Shown: positions 32,984 to 42,151 of the stretch, in pieces | Layout: each line of letters begins with the position of its first letter | Numbering within the stretch: the stretch's first letter is position 1 | From: Candidatus Zipacnadia bacterium | GTDB lineage: Bacteria > Armatimonadota > Zipacnadia > Zipacnadales > UBA5352 | NCBI GenBank assembly: GCA_029820945.1 | Contig: JALGUJ010000020.1 | Coordinates: 1-51,742, forward strand | Length of the DNA stretch: 51,742 bases | Direction: 5' to 3' | The notes under the pieces: model-generated | What the model saw: the letters and a program-made list of their open reading frames with translations, nothing else | What the model was told of the DNA's origin: nothing | Database searches by the model: none | Made by a program: the position numbers and the translations under genes

Positions 32984-34486
32984 TCAGAAGGCGGCCAGGG
33001 CCCGCGCCGCCGGGTCCATCAGCCACGGGCAGATGCTCAGCGCCACGCAGGCCAGCGCAAGCACCACCGTCACCGTTAGCAGCACGGTTGGCGGCTCAAG
33101 CCGCTCGGCGCCGTTCGTCAGCCCGGCGAAGGCCGAGCGGTCCTCCGGCGGCGCATCCACCAGGTCCTCGGTCTGGGAGGCGAAGGCTCGCGTCCAGACC
33201 CGGGCGAAGACGATGACCGAGAGCAGCGCGGTCAGCAGCACCGCGCCGACGGCCCACCAGCTCTCCTGCTGCGCCGCCGCCAGCGCCACGGAGAAGCGCC
33301 CCCAGAAGCCCACGAGAGGCGGCCAGCCGCTGACCGCGAGGGCTCCGGCGAGGAAGCAGCCTGAGGTGATGGGCATGAGCCGGCGCAGGTTCCGGGGCTG
33401 GGGCAGGCGCTGGCTGCCAGTGGTCTGCTCCACGGACCCCGCCGCCAGGCACAGCAGGGCCTTGGCCACTGCATGCCCGACCAGCACCACCAGCGCACCG
33501 GCCATCCCCACCACACCGCCAATCCCCAGTCCCATCACTACCGCGCCAGACTCGCTGACGGTCGAGTGCGCCAGCAGCCGGCGCAGGTCGTACTCCCCGG
33601 CGACGAGCAGCACGCCAAGGATCATGGAGAGCGCGCCCAGGACCATCAGCGCCTCGGGCACACCGGCGAGCAGCCCGCGGAAGGGCGCGATGACGCGCAT
33701 GAGCGCGAGCAGCCCCACGGGCACCGAGACGCCGGAGATGAGCGCGCCCACCGGCGCCGGCGCCTCCACGTGCGCCTCAGGGATCCACAGGTGGAACGGC
33801 GCCAGCGCGGCCTTGGTCCCCAGCCCGACCACGAGCAGAGCCACCGCCCAAACGACGAGGCCCGGCGACGTCGATGCGACGGCCAGCGCTCCCTCCGCGA
33901 CCGCACTGAGCGAAGCCGGGGGCCCACTCAGGCCGGGGGCTCGACAGGCCGCCGAGTACAGCAGCCAGAAGCCGGCCAGCGAGAATGCCAGGCCGAGAAG
34001 CAGCGGCACGACGAACCTGTAGCGCACCGTGAAGGCCCAGTCCTCCCAGTAGAACCCGACCAGCAGCGCCAGGAGGACCGCGGCGATCTCGAGCGAGACG
34101 AACAGGCCGAGGATGCTGTCGGTGAGCGTCGCCGCCAGCGCAGCGGCCAGGAAGAGCAGCGTCACCGAGTAGAAGGCCGGCAGCCGGCACTCCTCGATCC
34201 GGTCCTCGCAGATGAGCACCCGCAGGTGCGGCCCGGTGAAGACCGTGGCGGCGAGGCCGACGAGCCCGATCACCGCGACGACCGGTGCGGCGACGGGGCT
34301 CAGGCCGGGCACTCCGGCACCGAACAGCGCGGTCCACGCCGACCCGATGGCCACCACCGCCATGAGGCCGGTCGCGACGAGCGCGACTCCCTCGGCGGTC
34401 GGCCGGCTGAAGCGCCCGGCCACCCAGGTCAGGAGGGCGCCAGCCACGAGGACAATGATGAGGACGGTGCTCACGCTCAGCAGCAT
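32984..34486 (-). CDS. Antiporter-like membrane subunit (NuoN/HyfF-like)
   Basis: A 500-residue protein of about 14 membrane helices in the proton-conducting membrane transporter family (NuoL/M/N, MrpD). The helix-5 glutamate is present (LFVSLEIAAVLLAL) and so is the helix-7 lysine (GLGTKAALAPFHLWIPEAH). It would pump protons or sodium as part of the membrane arm of the hydrogenase. It is one of three such subunits in this cluster. It starts 39 bases after the ferredoxin stop. Confidence 0.9.
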   Translation of the reverse strand: MLLSVSTVLIIVLVAGALLTWVAGRFSRPTAEGVALVATGLMAVVAIGSAWTALFGAGVPGLSPVAAPVVAVIGLVGLAATVFTGPHLRVLICEDRIEECRLPAFYSVTLLFLAAALAATLTDSILGLFVSLEIAAVLLALLVGFYWEDWAFTVRYRFVVPLLLGLAFSLAGFWLLYSAACRAPGLSGPPASLSAVAEGALAVASTSPGLVVWAVALLVVGLGTKAALAPFHLWIPEAHVEAPAPVGALISGVSVPVGLLALMRVIAPFRGLLAGVPEALMVLGALSMILGVLLVAGEYDLRRLLAHSTVSESGAVVMGLGIGGVVGMAGALVVLVGHAVAKALLCLAAGSVEQTTGSQRLPQPRNLRRLMPITSGCFLAGALAVSGWPPLVGFWGRFSVALAAAQQESWWAVGAVLLTALLSVIVFARVWTRAFASQTEDLVDAPPEDRSAFAGLTNGAERLEPPTVLLTVTVVLALACVALSICPWLMDPAARALAAF

Positions 34487-34525
34487 CGCTCTGGCCCGGG
34501 GCGCATTGCTCGCGCGCCCGCGGTG

Positions 34526-35023
34526 CTACTCACCTTCCTCACATGCGCTTGTGGCCCACTTGCGGTCAATCGGGTCATGGCGCATCCCGGTCTGCATCAG
34601 CCTGTCCAGGGGCGTGGGCGGCTCGTAGCAGCGCCCACAGCGCTCGCATGGCCCCATGAAGATGTGGTACTCGCCCACCAGGTCGTCGTGCACGTCATCG
34701 GTGGACAGCTCGAACTCCCCGGTCATCTCGATGGCGTTCTCCGGACAGACCTCGGCGCAGCGGCCGCAGTAGGTGCAGCGCTCGTACAGGAAGACCAGCA
34801 CGCGCGTACACTGGTCCTTGTCGATGACGCGGATAAGCCGTGCCGGACAGACGTTCGCGCAGCCGCCGCAGCCGATGCACCTGTTCACATCGACCCTGGG
34901 CAGGCCCCGGAAGCCCTCCTCCGGGGGATGCGGCCGGAACGGATACGGCAGCGTCACCCGCCCCGGCTTCAAGCACAGGATCGCTTCCTTCACCTTGCTC
35001 AGCAAAGACTTGAGCCAGCTCAT
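34526..35023 (-). CDS. NuoI/HycF/HyfH-like polyferredoxin subunit
   Basis: A 165-residue peripheral subunit with two complete [4Fe-4S] motifs (CIGCGGCANVCP and CTYCGRCAEVCP), which would wire electrons between the diaphorase-like part and the NiFe subunits. A third cysteine group near the C terminus (CERCGRCYEPP) resembles the rubredoxin-like end of HycF. The start is ATG 35021-35023 (MSWLKSLLSKVKEAIL); the open frame continues far upstream to 36421 only as a shadow of the NuoH-like gene. It starts 20 bases after that gene's stop. Confidence 0.93.
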   Translation of the reverse strand: MSWLKSLLSKVKEAILCLKPGRVTLPYPFRPHPPEEGFRGLPRVDVNRCIGCGGCANVCPARLIRVIDKDQCTRVLVFLYERCTYCGRCAEVCPENAIEMTGEFELSTDDVHDDLVGEYHIFMGPCERCGRCYEPPTPLDRLMQTGMRHDPIDRKWATSACEEGE

Positions 35024-35043
35024 CTCGATCGCTACCCCGCCGT

Positions 35044-35958
35044 CTAGACGACGGCCGCGTAGATCAGTGCGATGGCGGTGATGCCGGCCAGGGTGATCCC
35101 GTAGCGCAGCGCCTGGTCGAGGCGCACTCGGGGGTTGACCGACATCACGACGCCTACGACCACCAGGTCGAGCACGAACACGCCCGCGACATTCGCCAGC
35201 GCGGCCAGCGGCGCCCACGCGATGGACCGCACGGCCCACGGCACGAAGAGCTGCACGAACAGCGAACTGTAGATGAACTGCTTGGCGAAGATGCCCCACT
35301 GCGCCAGCGCCAGCCGCGGGCCGGACAGCTCGCTCAGCGGCCCACCGATTACCTCGGTCTCCGCCTCCGTGATGTCGAAGGGCACCTTGGCAACGTACAT
35401 CTGCAGCGCCAGCAGGTAGGTGATGGCCGCCGCCACGGTGGCCGCGCTCACCGGCGCTTCGAGCATTCCGGCGAAGGTCAGCGCGCCGCCCTCCAGCGAC
35501 AGCACCAGCAGCGACAGGAACAGCACGGGCTCCGCGGCGAGGATCAGCATGACCTCGCGGCTGGCCCCGAGGCTGGAGAAGGCCGAGCCCGTCGCGAAGC
35601 CCAGCGCCGCGAGCGTGATGTTCGCCAGCGCCAGCAGGCCCACGAAGACCACGATGTCCGCGCTGCCCAGCACCGGCGCGCGGCCGCCCAGGGGCATGAT
35701 GCCCGCGGCCACAAGGATCGCCGCCAGGAACACCGGCGGGCCCCAGGTCACGATGGGGCTGGCGGTGACCCGCAGGTCCTCCTTGGCGAGGAGCTTCAGC
35801 AGGTCGAAGTAGGGCTGCCAGATCGGCGGGCCCTTCCGCGACTGGATGACCGCGCGCAGCTTGCGGATCATGCCCTCCAGCAGCGGCGCCGCCGCGAGCA
35901 CCAGCAGCAGCTTCGCCAGTGCGATGCCGATTGTCGGCAGGTAGCTCAACAGGGTCAT
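35044..35958 (-). CDS. NuoH/HycD/HyfC-like membrane anchor subunit
   Basis: A 304-residue protein with about eight membrane helices that links the catalytic arm to the ion-pumping arm. The conserved cytoplasmic loops are present: RKGPPIWQPYFDLLKLLAKE and VPFDITEAETEVIGGPLSEL, the latter containing the acidic residues of the quinone-cavity-like region of complex I. Length matches HycD/HyfC. It lies 33 bases after the catalytic subunit gene. Confidence 0.94.
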   Translation of the reverse strand: MTLLSYLPTIGIALAKLLLVLAAAPLLEGMIRKLRAVIQSRKGPPIWQPYFDLLKLLAKEDLRVTASPIVTWGPPVFLAAILVAAGIMPLGGRAPVLGSADIVVFVGLLALANITLAALGFATGSAFSSLGASREVMLILAAEPVLFLSLLVLSLEGGALTFAGMLEAPVSAATVAAAITYLLALQMYVAKVPFDITEAETEVIGGPLSELSGPRLALAQWGIFAKQFIYSSLFVQLFVPWAVRSIAWAPLAALANVAGVFVLDLVVVGVVMSVNPRVRLDQALRYGITLAGITAIALIYAAVV

Positions 35959-35991
35959 CTCGGACCTCTCCGCCGCGTCGGTCGCCGCCGG

Positions 35992-37668
35992 TCAGCGGCT
36001 TGCCAGCACTTCGTCTCGCGTCAACACGCGCATCTGTCCGCTGCGGCGGTCGATCACCGTCATGCGGTCGGTGCATGAGTAGCACGGGTCGAGGCTGCCG
36101 ATGTCGATGGGCACATCGGCGAGCACGTCGCCCTGGATCATGGGCGCGACGGCCTGCAGGTTCGCGTAGGTTGGCGCGCGCACGCGCCAGCGCGCAGGAC
36201 GGTTGTCCTCGCCGGTCAGGACCCAGTGGAAGGACTCGCCGCGGGGCGCCTCGACCGCCGCGATGCCCTGCAGGCCCGCCGGGATCTCCTCGGTGATCTC
36301 CGCGCGGATCTCGCCCTCGGGCATGCGCGCGAGCGCCTGCCGGATGATGTCGATGGCCACGGGCGTCTCGGCCAGCCTCACCAGCGTGCGCGCCCAGGTG
36401 TCGCCGCCCTCCTCGACGCACTTGGTCACGTCGATCTCATCGTAGGCGGCATAGGGGTGATCGACGCGGATGTCGATCGCCGCGCCGGAGCCGCGCGCCG
36501 TCGGACCCAGCGCGCAGGTCTCCCGCACCATCTCGGGCGAGAGATAGCCCACGTCCCGCAGGCGTGCGTGCAGCGTGCGGTCGCCGGGGACGGCGTCGGT
36601 CAGCGCCGACCACTCGCGCTCGATGTCGGCCAGCACCTGCTCGATCTTGTCGTGGGCGTCGTCGGGGATGTCCCGGCGCACGCCGCCGATGATGTTCATC
36701 CCGTAGGTCTTGCGGTTGCCCGTGAGCTGCTCGCACAGCCACATGAGCGGCTCCCGCATGCGCCAGGTCTGCATGAACAGCGTGTCGAAGCCGATGATGT
36801 GCCCGGCCACGCCGGTCCACAGCATGTGCGAGTGCAGCCGCTCCAGCTCCAGGAAGATGGTGCGGATGTAGCGCGCGCGCCGCGGCACCTCGATACCCGC
36901 CGCCTCTTCCACGGCCATGCAGTAGGCGCACGAGTGCACGAACCCGCAGATGCCGCAGATGCGCTCGGCCACGAACGGAATCTGGTTGTAGGTCAGGTCG
37001 CAGGAGCCGAGCTTCTCGATCCCCCGGTGGTTGTAGAAGCCCCGGTAGTCCGAGTCCACGACCGTCTCGCCCTCGACGAAGACCGCGAAGCTCTCGGGCT
37101 CGTGCTGGGTCGGGAAGTACGGCCCGACCGGCACCATCACCGCGCCCTCGGGAGCCTGCTTCATGGGCATCTCCATCCCCTGCGCCGGCTCCGGCCGGTC
37201 GTGGCTGGAGAAGTCGCAGCGCAGCGGGTAGAGGCCCTCCGGCCAGTCGTCCGGCAGCACCAGCCTGCGCGGGTCTGGATGGCCCACGGCCTCGACGCCC
37301 ATGAGGTCCTGCACCTCACGCTCGGACCAGCCCGCGCCGGGGATGATGGGCGTGATCGAATCGATCCTCGGAGCGTCCTCCGGCACCCGGGCGTGCAGGG
37401 CCACGTAGAGGTCGTCCTGGTCGAAGGCGAAGAAGTGACTCACGAGGAAGCCGCCGTGCTCCTCGCGCTGGTCGGTGGCCGCCGTGATGACGAACCGCCC
37501 TCCCAGCGCGTTGAACAGCTCATCCGCGGCGTCCACCACCACCGCCGGGTTGATGGTCAGGTACAGCCTCGTGCGCCCCCGGGGCGCGGTCTCCAGGAGA
37601 CCGTCACCGATACGCTTCCTCAGGGCCTGCGCGATCTGTTCGGCAGTCACGGGCCACCTCTCCTCCAT
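35992..37668 (-). CDS. [NiFe] hydrogenase group 4 catalytic subunit, NuoC-NuoD fusion (HycE/HyfG-like)
   Basis: Cytoplasmic catalytic subunit, 558 residues, that would make or consume H2. Residues about 1-150 are a NuoC (30 kDa) domain; the rest is the NuoD/hydrogenase large subunit. All four nickel-iron cysteines are present: C238 and C241 (RICGICGFVHSCAY) and C529 and C532 (SLDPCYSCTDRMT). Loss of these is what marks true complex I, so this is a real hydrogenase. A 26-residue tail after the last cysteine resembles the maturation tail of HycE, which is cut by HycI; no such protease and no hyp genes are in the window. The L1/L2 motifs are closest by eye to Hyc/Hyf. It sits three bases after the HyfB-like gene. 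Confidence 0.96.
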   Translation of the reverse strand: MEERWPVTAEQIAQALRKRIGDGLLETAPRGRTRLYLTINPAVVVDAADELFNALGGRFVITAATDQREEHGGFLVSHFFAFDQDDLYVALHARVPEDAPRIDSITPIIPGAGWSEREVQDLMGVEAVGHPDPRRLVLPDDWPEGLYPLRCDFSSHDRPEPAQGMEMPMKQAPEGAVMVPVGPYFPTQHEPESFAVFVEGETVVDSDYRGFYNHRGIEKLGSCDLTYNQIPFVAERICGICGFVHSCAYCMAVEEAAGIEVPRRARYIRTIFLELERLHSHMLWTGVAGHIIGFDTLFMQTWRMREPLMWLCEQLTGNRKTYGMNIIGGVRRDIPDDAHDKIEQVLADIEREWSALTDAVPGDRTLHARLRDVGYLSPEMVRETCALGPTARGSGAAIDIRVDHPYAAYDEIDVTKCVEEGGDTWARTLVRLAETPVAIDIIRQALARMPEGEIRAEITEEIPAGLQGIAAVEAPRGESFHWVLTGEDNRPARWRVRAPTYANLQAVAPMIQGDVLADVPIDIGSLDPCYSCTDRMTVIDRRSGQMRVLTRDEVLASR

Positions 37669-37671
37669 CCC

Positions 37672-39726
37672 CTAGTGAGACAGCACCAGCAGCAGCAGCA
37701 ACACCACCACTGCCCCCGCGGTCTGACAGATGACCTTGTAGCGCATCTTCCCCCTGTGGGCCCTGCCCAGCCAGACCAGCACGCGGGCCGTGATGTCGGC
37801 GGCCATCTGATAGGCCTCGGCCACCGGCTCGGTTACGCCCGGCAGGCTCAGCTCGGGCAGCGCCGGCACGTCGATCTCGCGATACGTTCGCTTCAGCACC
37901 GGCGTGAAGGGCCAGTACCAGCCACTGGCGGGCAGACGCGTCTGCGCCAGCGGCAGCGCCAGGCCGCTCTGCCAGCTCGGCACCTCCCGCGTCCGCGCGC
38001 CACCCAGCCTGGACAGCCCCCAGGCCACCAGCCCTGCGACGACCATCAGCACCAGCACCGCCGGTGGCACGAAGCCGCCCACCAGGCCGGCTCCGGCCGG
38101 CCGCACCAGCAGCCCGACGCCCGCCAGGTCACCGAACGGAAGCACATGCGCGATGCCCGGCAGGTGCTGCCAGCCCGCCAGCGCGGGCCGCAGCATGAGC
38201 GCAGGCCAGAGGCCCGCGGCCACGCAGCCCACCGCCAGCGCCAGCTGCGGCAGCCGCATGCTCAGAGGCACCTCATCGGTCTCCTCCAGCGCCTCAGCCC
38301 TGGCCGGCGCACCCAGGTACGCCGCGCCGATATACTTCAGCCCGTAGGCCAGCGAGAGGATGCTGCCGACCACGATCGCGAGCAGGTAGACCGCCACCAG
38401 GGGCTGCTGGGCCGCGCCCAGCAGGGCCGCCTGGAAGAGCAGCCACTTGCCGATGAAGCCGGCGGTGAGCGGGATGCCCCCGACCGACAGTGCGCCGGTG
38501 ATGGCCGTGGCGGCCGTGGAGCGCATCTTCTCCCCCAGCCCGCCGAGCTGCTGGAGGTCGCGCGTGCCGGCCGCGTGCAGCACCGAACCAGCGGTGAGGA
38601 ACAGCAGCGACTTGTGCATGCTGTCGGAGATGACGAAGGCCATCGCGGCCACGAAGGCCAGCGTGGCGACGGTGGGGCTCGTCGCCACGAAGGCGATCGC
38701 CAGGCCGAGGCACACCAGGATGTAGCCCGACTGGCTGACGCTGCTGTAGGCGAGCAGGCGCTTGGTGTCGTTGCTGGCCGCGCCCGCTGAGCCGCCCAGG
38801 ATCACCGACACGCAGCCCAGCGCCGCCAGCACCAGGCCCCAGGGCATGAGCGCCGCCGCGGCGCCATCCGCCGGCGCCATCAGGCCGAAGAAGGAGTGCG
38901 CGATGTCCCAGGCGCCGAGCTTGATCATCACCCCGGACAGCAGCGCGCTGACCGGCGAGGGAGCCGCCGGATGGGCGTCGGGGAGCCAGTCGCCCATTGG
39001 GTAGACCCCCAGCTTGGTCAGGAAGCCGAAGGCCAGCAGGCCCATCACGATGTGCGCCAGCCACGGGCGCGCGCCCAGCAGGCCGACCATCGTCGCCTGC
39101 GCGGTCTGGAAGCTGAAGTCGCCTCCGATGCGGTAGAGCACCAGCACCGCGACCAGAATGCCGATGTTCCCGACGCTGGTGAAGAGGAAGTACTTCAGGC
39201 CCGCGTAGAGCACCTCGGGCTTGCGGTTGTCATGGACGATCAGCGCGTAGGCCGGCAGCGACATGAAGCCCCAGGCCGCGAAGAAGAAGAGCAGGTCGGA
39301 GATGCAGACCACCGCGACCATCGACGCCAGAAACAGCATCAGCGCGGGGTAATAGCGCAGCACGACCAGGGCCGGATCCCCGTCTCCGTGCCGGGCCACG
39401 CCCTCGACGTAGCGAACGCTGTAGATCGTGGCGAGGAGCCCGACGCCCAGGATCATCCACAGGAAGACCATGTTGAGCGCACTGAAGTGGAAGGTCAGGG
39501 CGGCCGGCGCCACGTTGAGGTGCATCAGCGTGAAGTGGACGTCTCCGCCCGAGCCGAAGACCAGTCCACCCAGGCGAACGCTCGCACCCAGGGCGCCGGC
39601 CACCAGCGCCGCGCAGAGCCAGCCGCACAGGCGTGGCCGACGGCTCAGCACCACGCCCGCCAGCGTTGCCACCGCCAGAAGCCCGAAGATCAGCTCAACG
39701 CTCATCTGTGCCGTCGAGAGCATCAT
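37672..39726 (-). CDS. Antiporter-like membrane subunit (NuoL/HyfB-like)
   Basis: The largest membrane subunit, 684 residues, with about 16 helices and a long C-terminal extension like HyfB/HycC. Typical stretches are GVGLLATIYSVRYVEG, LTKLGVYPMGDWLPDAHPAA (helix-7 lysine) and HKSLLFLTAGSV. The helix-5 glutamate normally in a WE(x)MSL context is glycine here (G153 in AAWGFMSLPAYAL), while the two other antiporter-like subunits keep it. That may mean this subunit has a changed ion path. It follows the NuoN-like gene after 61 bases. Confidence 0.92.
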   Translation of the reverse strand: MMLSTAQMSVELIFGLLAVATLAGVVLSRRPRLCGWLCAALVAGALGASVRLGGLVFGSGGDVHFTLMHLNVAPAALTFHFSALNMVFLWMILGVGLLATIYSVRYVEGVARHGDGDPALVVLRYYPALMLFLASMVAVVCISDLLFFFAAWGFMSLPAYALIVHDNRKPEVLYAGLKYFLFTSVGNIGILVAVLVLYRIGGDFSFQTAQATMVGLLGARPWLAHIVMGLLAFGFLTKLGVYPMGDWLPDAHPAAPSPVSALLSGVMIKLGAWDIAHSFFGLMAPADGAAAALMPWGLVLAALGCVSVILGGSAGAASNDTKRLLAYSSVSQSGYILVCLGLAIAFVATSPTVATLAFVAAMAFVISDSMHKSLLFLTAGSVLHAAGTRDLQQLGGLGEKMRSTAATAITGALSVGGIPLTAGFIGKWLLFQAALLGAAQQPLVAVYLLAIVVGSILSLAYGLKYIGAAYLGAPARAEALEETDEVPLSMRLPQLALAVGCVAAGLWPALMLRPALAGWQHLPGIAHVLPFGDLAGVGLLVRPAGAGLVGGFVPPAVLVLMVVAGLVAWGLSRLGGARTREVPSWQSGLALPLAQTRLPASGWYWPFTPVLKRTYREIDVPALPELSLPGVTEPVAEAYQMAADITARVLVWLGRAHRGKMRYKVICQTAGAVVVLLLLLVLSH

Positions 39727-39787
39727 CCGTCACCCGGGTCGGTGCATCATGGTCCACGCGAAAGGCTCCTATACTATGCCAACGTCC

Positions 39788-41281
39788 CTACACGGGCATG
39801 GCCGGCATGAACGGCAATACAAGCAGCGGCGCGGCAAGCGCCATGATGACGAGCACGACGGTCACGGCGGTCAGGATGGCCGGCGGCTCGGCGATCCTCT
39901 CGGCATCCTCCATGGGCTCCCCCGAGAAGATGCGCTGATCGACCCGCAGCAGCCAGACGAACCCGACAACGACCTCAATCAGCAGCGGAATGGCGAGCAC
40001 TACGCCCGCGCTGCCGCCCAGCCGGAAGGCCGCGCCCACCAGCAGGAACTTGCTCCAGAAGCAGGACAGCGGCGGTATCCCGGCCACCGCCATGAGCCCA
40101 ACGCCGAATGCGAAGGCACTCCAGGGCATGGCCGTACTCAGGCCCCCCAGCCTGCTGATCCGCTGCACACCCAGCGCGTACGCGACCCCGCCGGCCACCA
40201 GCACCAGCAGCGCCTGCGCGAACCCGTGCGTCACGATATGCAGTACGGCCGCCTGGTAGCCAAGCCAGACGCCGCCGATCGCCAGCCCGATGCCGAAGAA
40301 TACGTAGCCCATGTGCATGACCGCCAGCCAGGCAAGGAGCCGGCGCAGGTCGTCCTGCTGCAGGTAGACCCAGAGCGCAATCAGCACGGTCAGCGCGGCC
40401 GCTCCCGCCACCACGAGCCCCAGCCAGGGCGCGGTGGTCACGGCGCCCCACGAGCCGGCCACGACGCGGAGGACGGCGAATGCCGCGGCCTTGACCGGCG
40501 CCACCGCCTGCACGTAGGCGCCGACGGGCTGCAGCGCCACGGCCGCGTCCGACAGCCAGGCCATGAACGGGAACTGCGCGGCCTTCGCCCATGCCCCCAC
40601 CAGCATCAGCGCGAAGACCCACGGCATCGCCTCGCCCGGCACCCGATGCAGCGCGTCGAAGCCGAGCTCGCCCGTGTAGCCGTAGACCGCCGCGACGCCC
40701 GCCGCCATGAGCAGGCCGCCCAGGCCGCCGACGATGAGAGCCCGGTGGCCGGCGCGGCTGCACGGTGGGCCGCCGCGGTGCGACACCAGCGCCCACGAGC
40801 AGATCGTCACCGCCTCGAGCGCTATCAGAAGCTGCAGCAGGTTCGGCGACAGCGCCAGGGCCACCATGGCCCCGACCATCAGCAGAAGCCAGAAGTAGTA
40901 GCGGCCCTTCCCGCGGTCGGTGGGCGCATCGCGGTTCTCCGGCGACAGGTAGCCCACTGAGAAGAGCACGACCAGCAGACCCAGGCCGACCGCGACCAGC
41001 AGCATGATGATCGACAGGCCATCGACCAGCAGCCCGACGCCCGCGTCGCCGAGCCACGGCACGATCGGCCTGACCTCGGTCAGCGCGTGCGGCAGCTCCT
41101 CTATGGGCGCGAGGCTGTAGCACGCGGCCAGCGCCAGGGCGGCCGCCAGCGTGCCCAGCGAGGCCAGCACCGCCACGGTGTCGGCGACGCGCCGGGCCGT
41201 CACAGCCGCCAGCGCCGCGCCGGCCGCGGGCAGCAGCAGGGCCGTGCCCGCGTACCACTGCCAGCCCACTGTCTCCATCAT
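39788..41281 (-). CDS. Antiporter-like membrane subunit (NuoN/NuoM/HyfD-like)
   Basis: A 497-residue, roughly 14-helix member of the proton-conducting transporter family. The helix-5 glutamate (LLIALEAVTICSWAL) and the helix-7 lysine (GAWAKAAQFPFMAWLSDA) are both present, so it should be able to move ions. It is the first of the three antiporter-like genes and directly follows the HydG-like gene after 42 bases, which ties the NAD(P)H module to the membrane arm. Confidence 0.9.
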   Translation of the reverse strand: MMETVGWQWYAGTALLLPAAGAALAAVTARRVADTVAVLASLGTLAAALALAACYSLAPIEELPHALTEVRPIVPWLGDAGVGLLVDGLSIIMLLVAVGLGLLVVLFSVGYLSPENRDAPTDRGKGRYYFWLLLMVGAMVALALSPNLLQLLIALEAVTICSWALVSHRGGPPCSRAGHRALIVGGLGGLLMAAGVAAVYGYTGELGFDALHRVPGEAMPWVFALMLVGAWAKAAQFPFMAWLSDAAVALQPVGAYVQAVAPVKAAAFAVLRVVAGSWGAVTTAPWLGLVVAGAAALTVLIALWVYLQQDDLRRLLAWLAVMHMGYVFFGIGLAIGGVWLGYQAAVLHIVTHGFAQALLVLVAGGVAYALGVQRISRLGGLSTAMPWSAFAFGVGLMAVAGIPPLSCFWSKFLLVGAAFRLGGSAGVVLAIPLLIEVVVGFVWLLRVDQRIFSGEPMEDAERIAEPPAILTAVTVVLVIMALAAPLLVLPFMPAMPV

Positions 41282-41323
41282 GGCTGCTCCTCGCCGTTCC
41301 TCCCACCGGTGCCCCCGGTGGGA

Positions 41324-42151
41324 CTACTCCGCCTCAAGCTGCTCATACTTCGCCAGTGTGAAGACCGGGCCATCGATGCACACGTAGGTTCCCTTGATGG
41401 CGCAGTGCCCGCACTTGCCCACCCCGCAGGCCATGCGCCGCTCCAGCGACACGTACACGTGCTCATCGCTCAGGCCCAGTCTTCTGCACTCCATGGCGAC
41501 GAACCGGTACATGACCGGCGGCCCCACGATCGTGGCGGACGTCGTCCGCGGATCGACCTCAAGCCCCTCGAACAGCGTCGTGATCAGCCCGACGTGCCCG
41601 TCCCAGTCAGGGTGCGGGCGGTCTATGGTCAGGCGCAGGTCGATGTCGTCGCGCTGCAGCCACTGCTCCATCAGGTCGCCGTAGAGCATCTGCTCCGGGC
41701 CGGCCATGCCGTAGAAGACGATGAGGTCGCCGAAGTCCTTGCGGTCATTCAGGATCGCCTCGATCAGCCCGCGCTGCGGCGCCATCCCGATGCCGCCCGC
41801 GACGACCAGCACGCTCCGCCCGCGCAGCTCGTCCATCGGGAAACCGTTGCCGAAGGGCCCGCGGATCCCCACGTAGTCCCCCGGCTCCATGCCGTGCAGC
41901 CTCTCCGTCACGCGCCCCCCCGGGTAGCGCCGCACCGTCAGCCGAACGCGCGGCTCATCGCCGGGCATGCTGCACAGCGTGAAGGGCGCCTCACCCGCCC
42001 CGAACACGGTCAGCAGCATGAACTGCCCCGGGTTGTAGGGCATCGGCTCACCGTCGAGAAGATCAAACACGAATGTCTTCTCCAGCGCGTTCTCCTCGAT
42101 GGCCTCCACCAGCTCGGCCGACCTGGGAACGTAAAGGCCCTGGCGGCTCAC
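41324..42151 (-). CDS. HydG/AsrB-like FAD- and NAD(P)-binding diaphorase subunit
   Basis: A 275-residue flavoprotein of the ferredoxin-NADP reductase type, as in the gamma subunit of sulfhydrogenase and the B subunit of anaerobic sulfite reductase. The FAD domain (VRRYPGGRVTERLHGMEPGD), the NAD(P) domain (SVLVVAGGIGMAPQRGLIEA) and a C-terminal [2Fe-2S] motif with spacing C-x4-C-x2-C-x7-C (ACGVGKCGHCAIKGTYVC) are visible. It would exchange electrons between NAD(P)H and the HydB-like subunit. The start is GTG overlapping the HydB stop (GTGA), so the two are translationally coupled. Confidence 0.92.
   Translation of the reverse strand: MSRQGLYVPRSAELVEAIEENALEKTFVFDLLDGEPMPYNPGQFMLLTVFGAGEAPFTLCSMPGDEPRVRLTVRRYPGGRVTERLHGMEPGDYVGIRGPFGNGFPMDELRGRSVLVVAGGIGMAPQRGLIEAILNDRKDFGDLIVFYGMAGPEQMLYGDLMEQWLQRDDIDLRLTIDRPHPDWDGHVGLITTLFEGLEVDPRTTSATIVGPPVMYRFVAMECRRLGLSDEHVYVSLERRMACGVGKCGHCAIKGTYVCIDGPVFTLAKYEQLEAE

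Noticed and set aside
35024-36421. Long upstream extension of the ferredoxin reading frame
   Set aside because: It overlaps the NuoH-like gene in another frame and is Arg/Ala/Gly-rich; the ferredoxin has its own ATG at 35023 and typical family length.
35992-37668. Annotation as respiratory complex I (NuoCD)
   Set aside because: All four NiFe-ligating cysteines are present in the hydrogenase motifs, which complex I lacks.
36226-38790. 854-codon plus-strand open frame
   Set aside because: Runs opposite the hydrogenase catalytic and HyfB-like genes, which have conserved motifs; no own motif.
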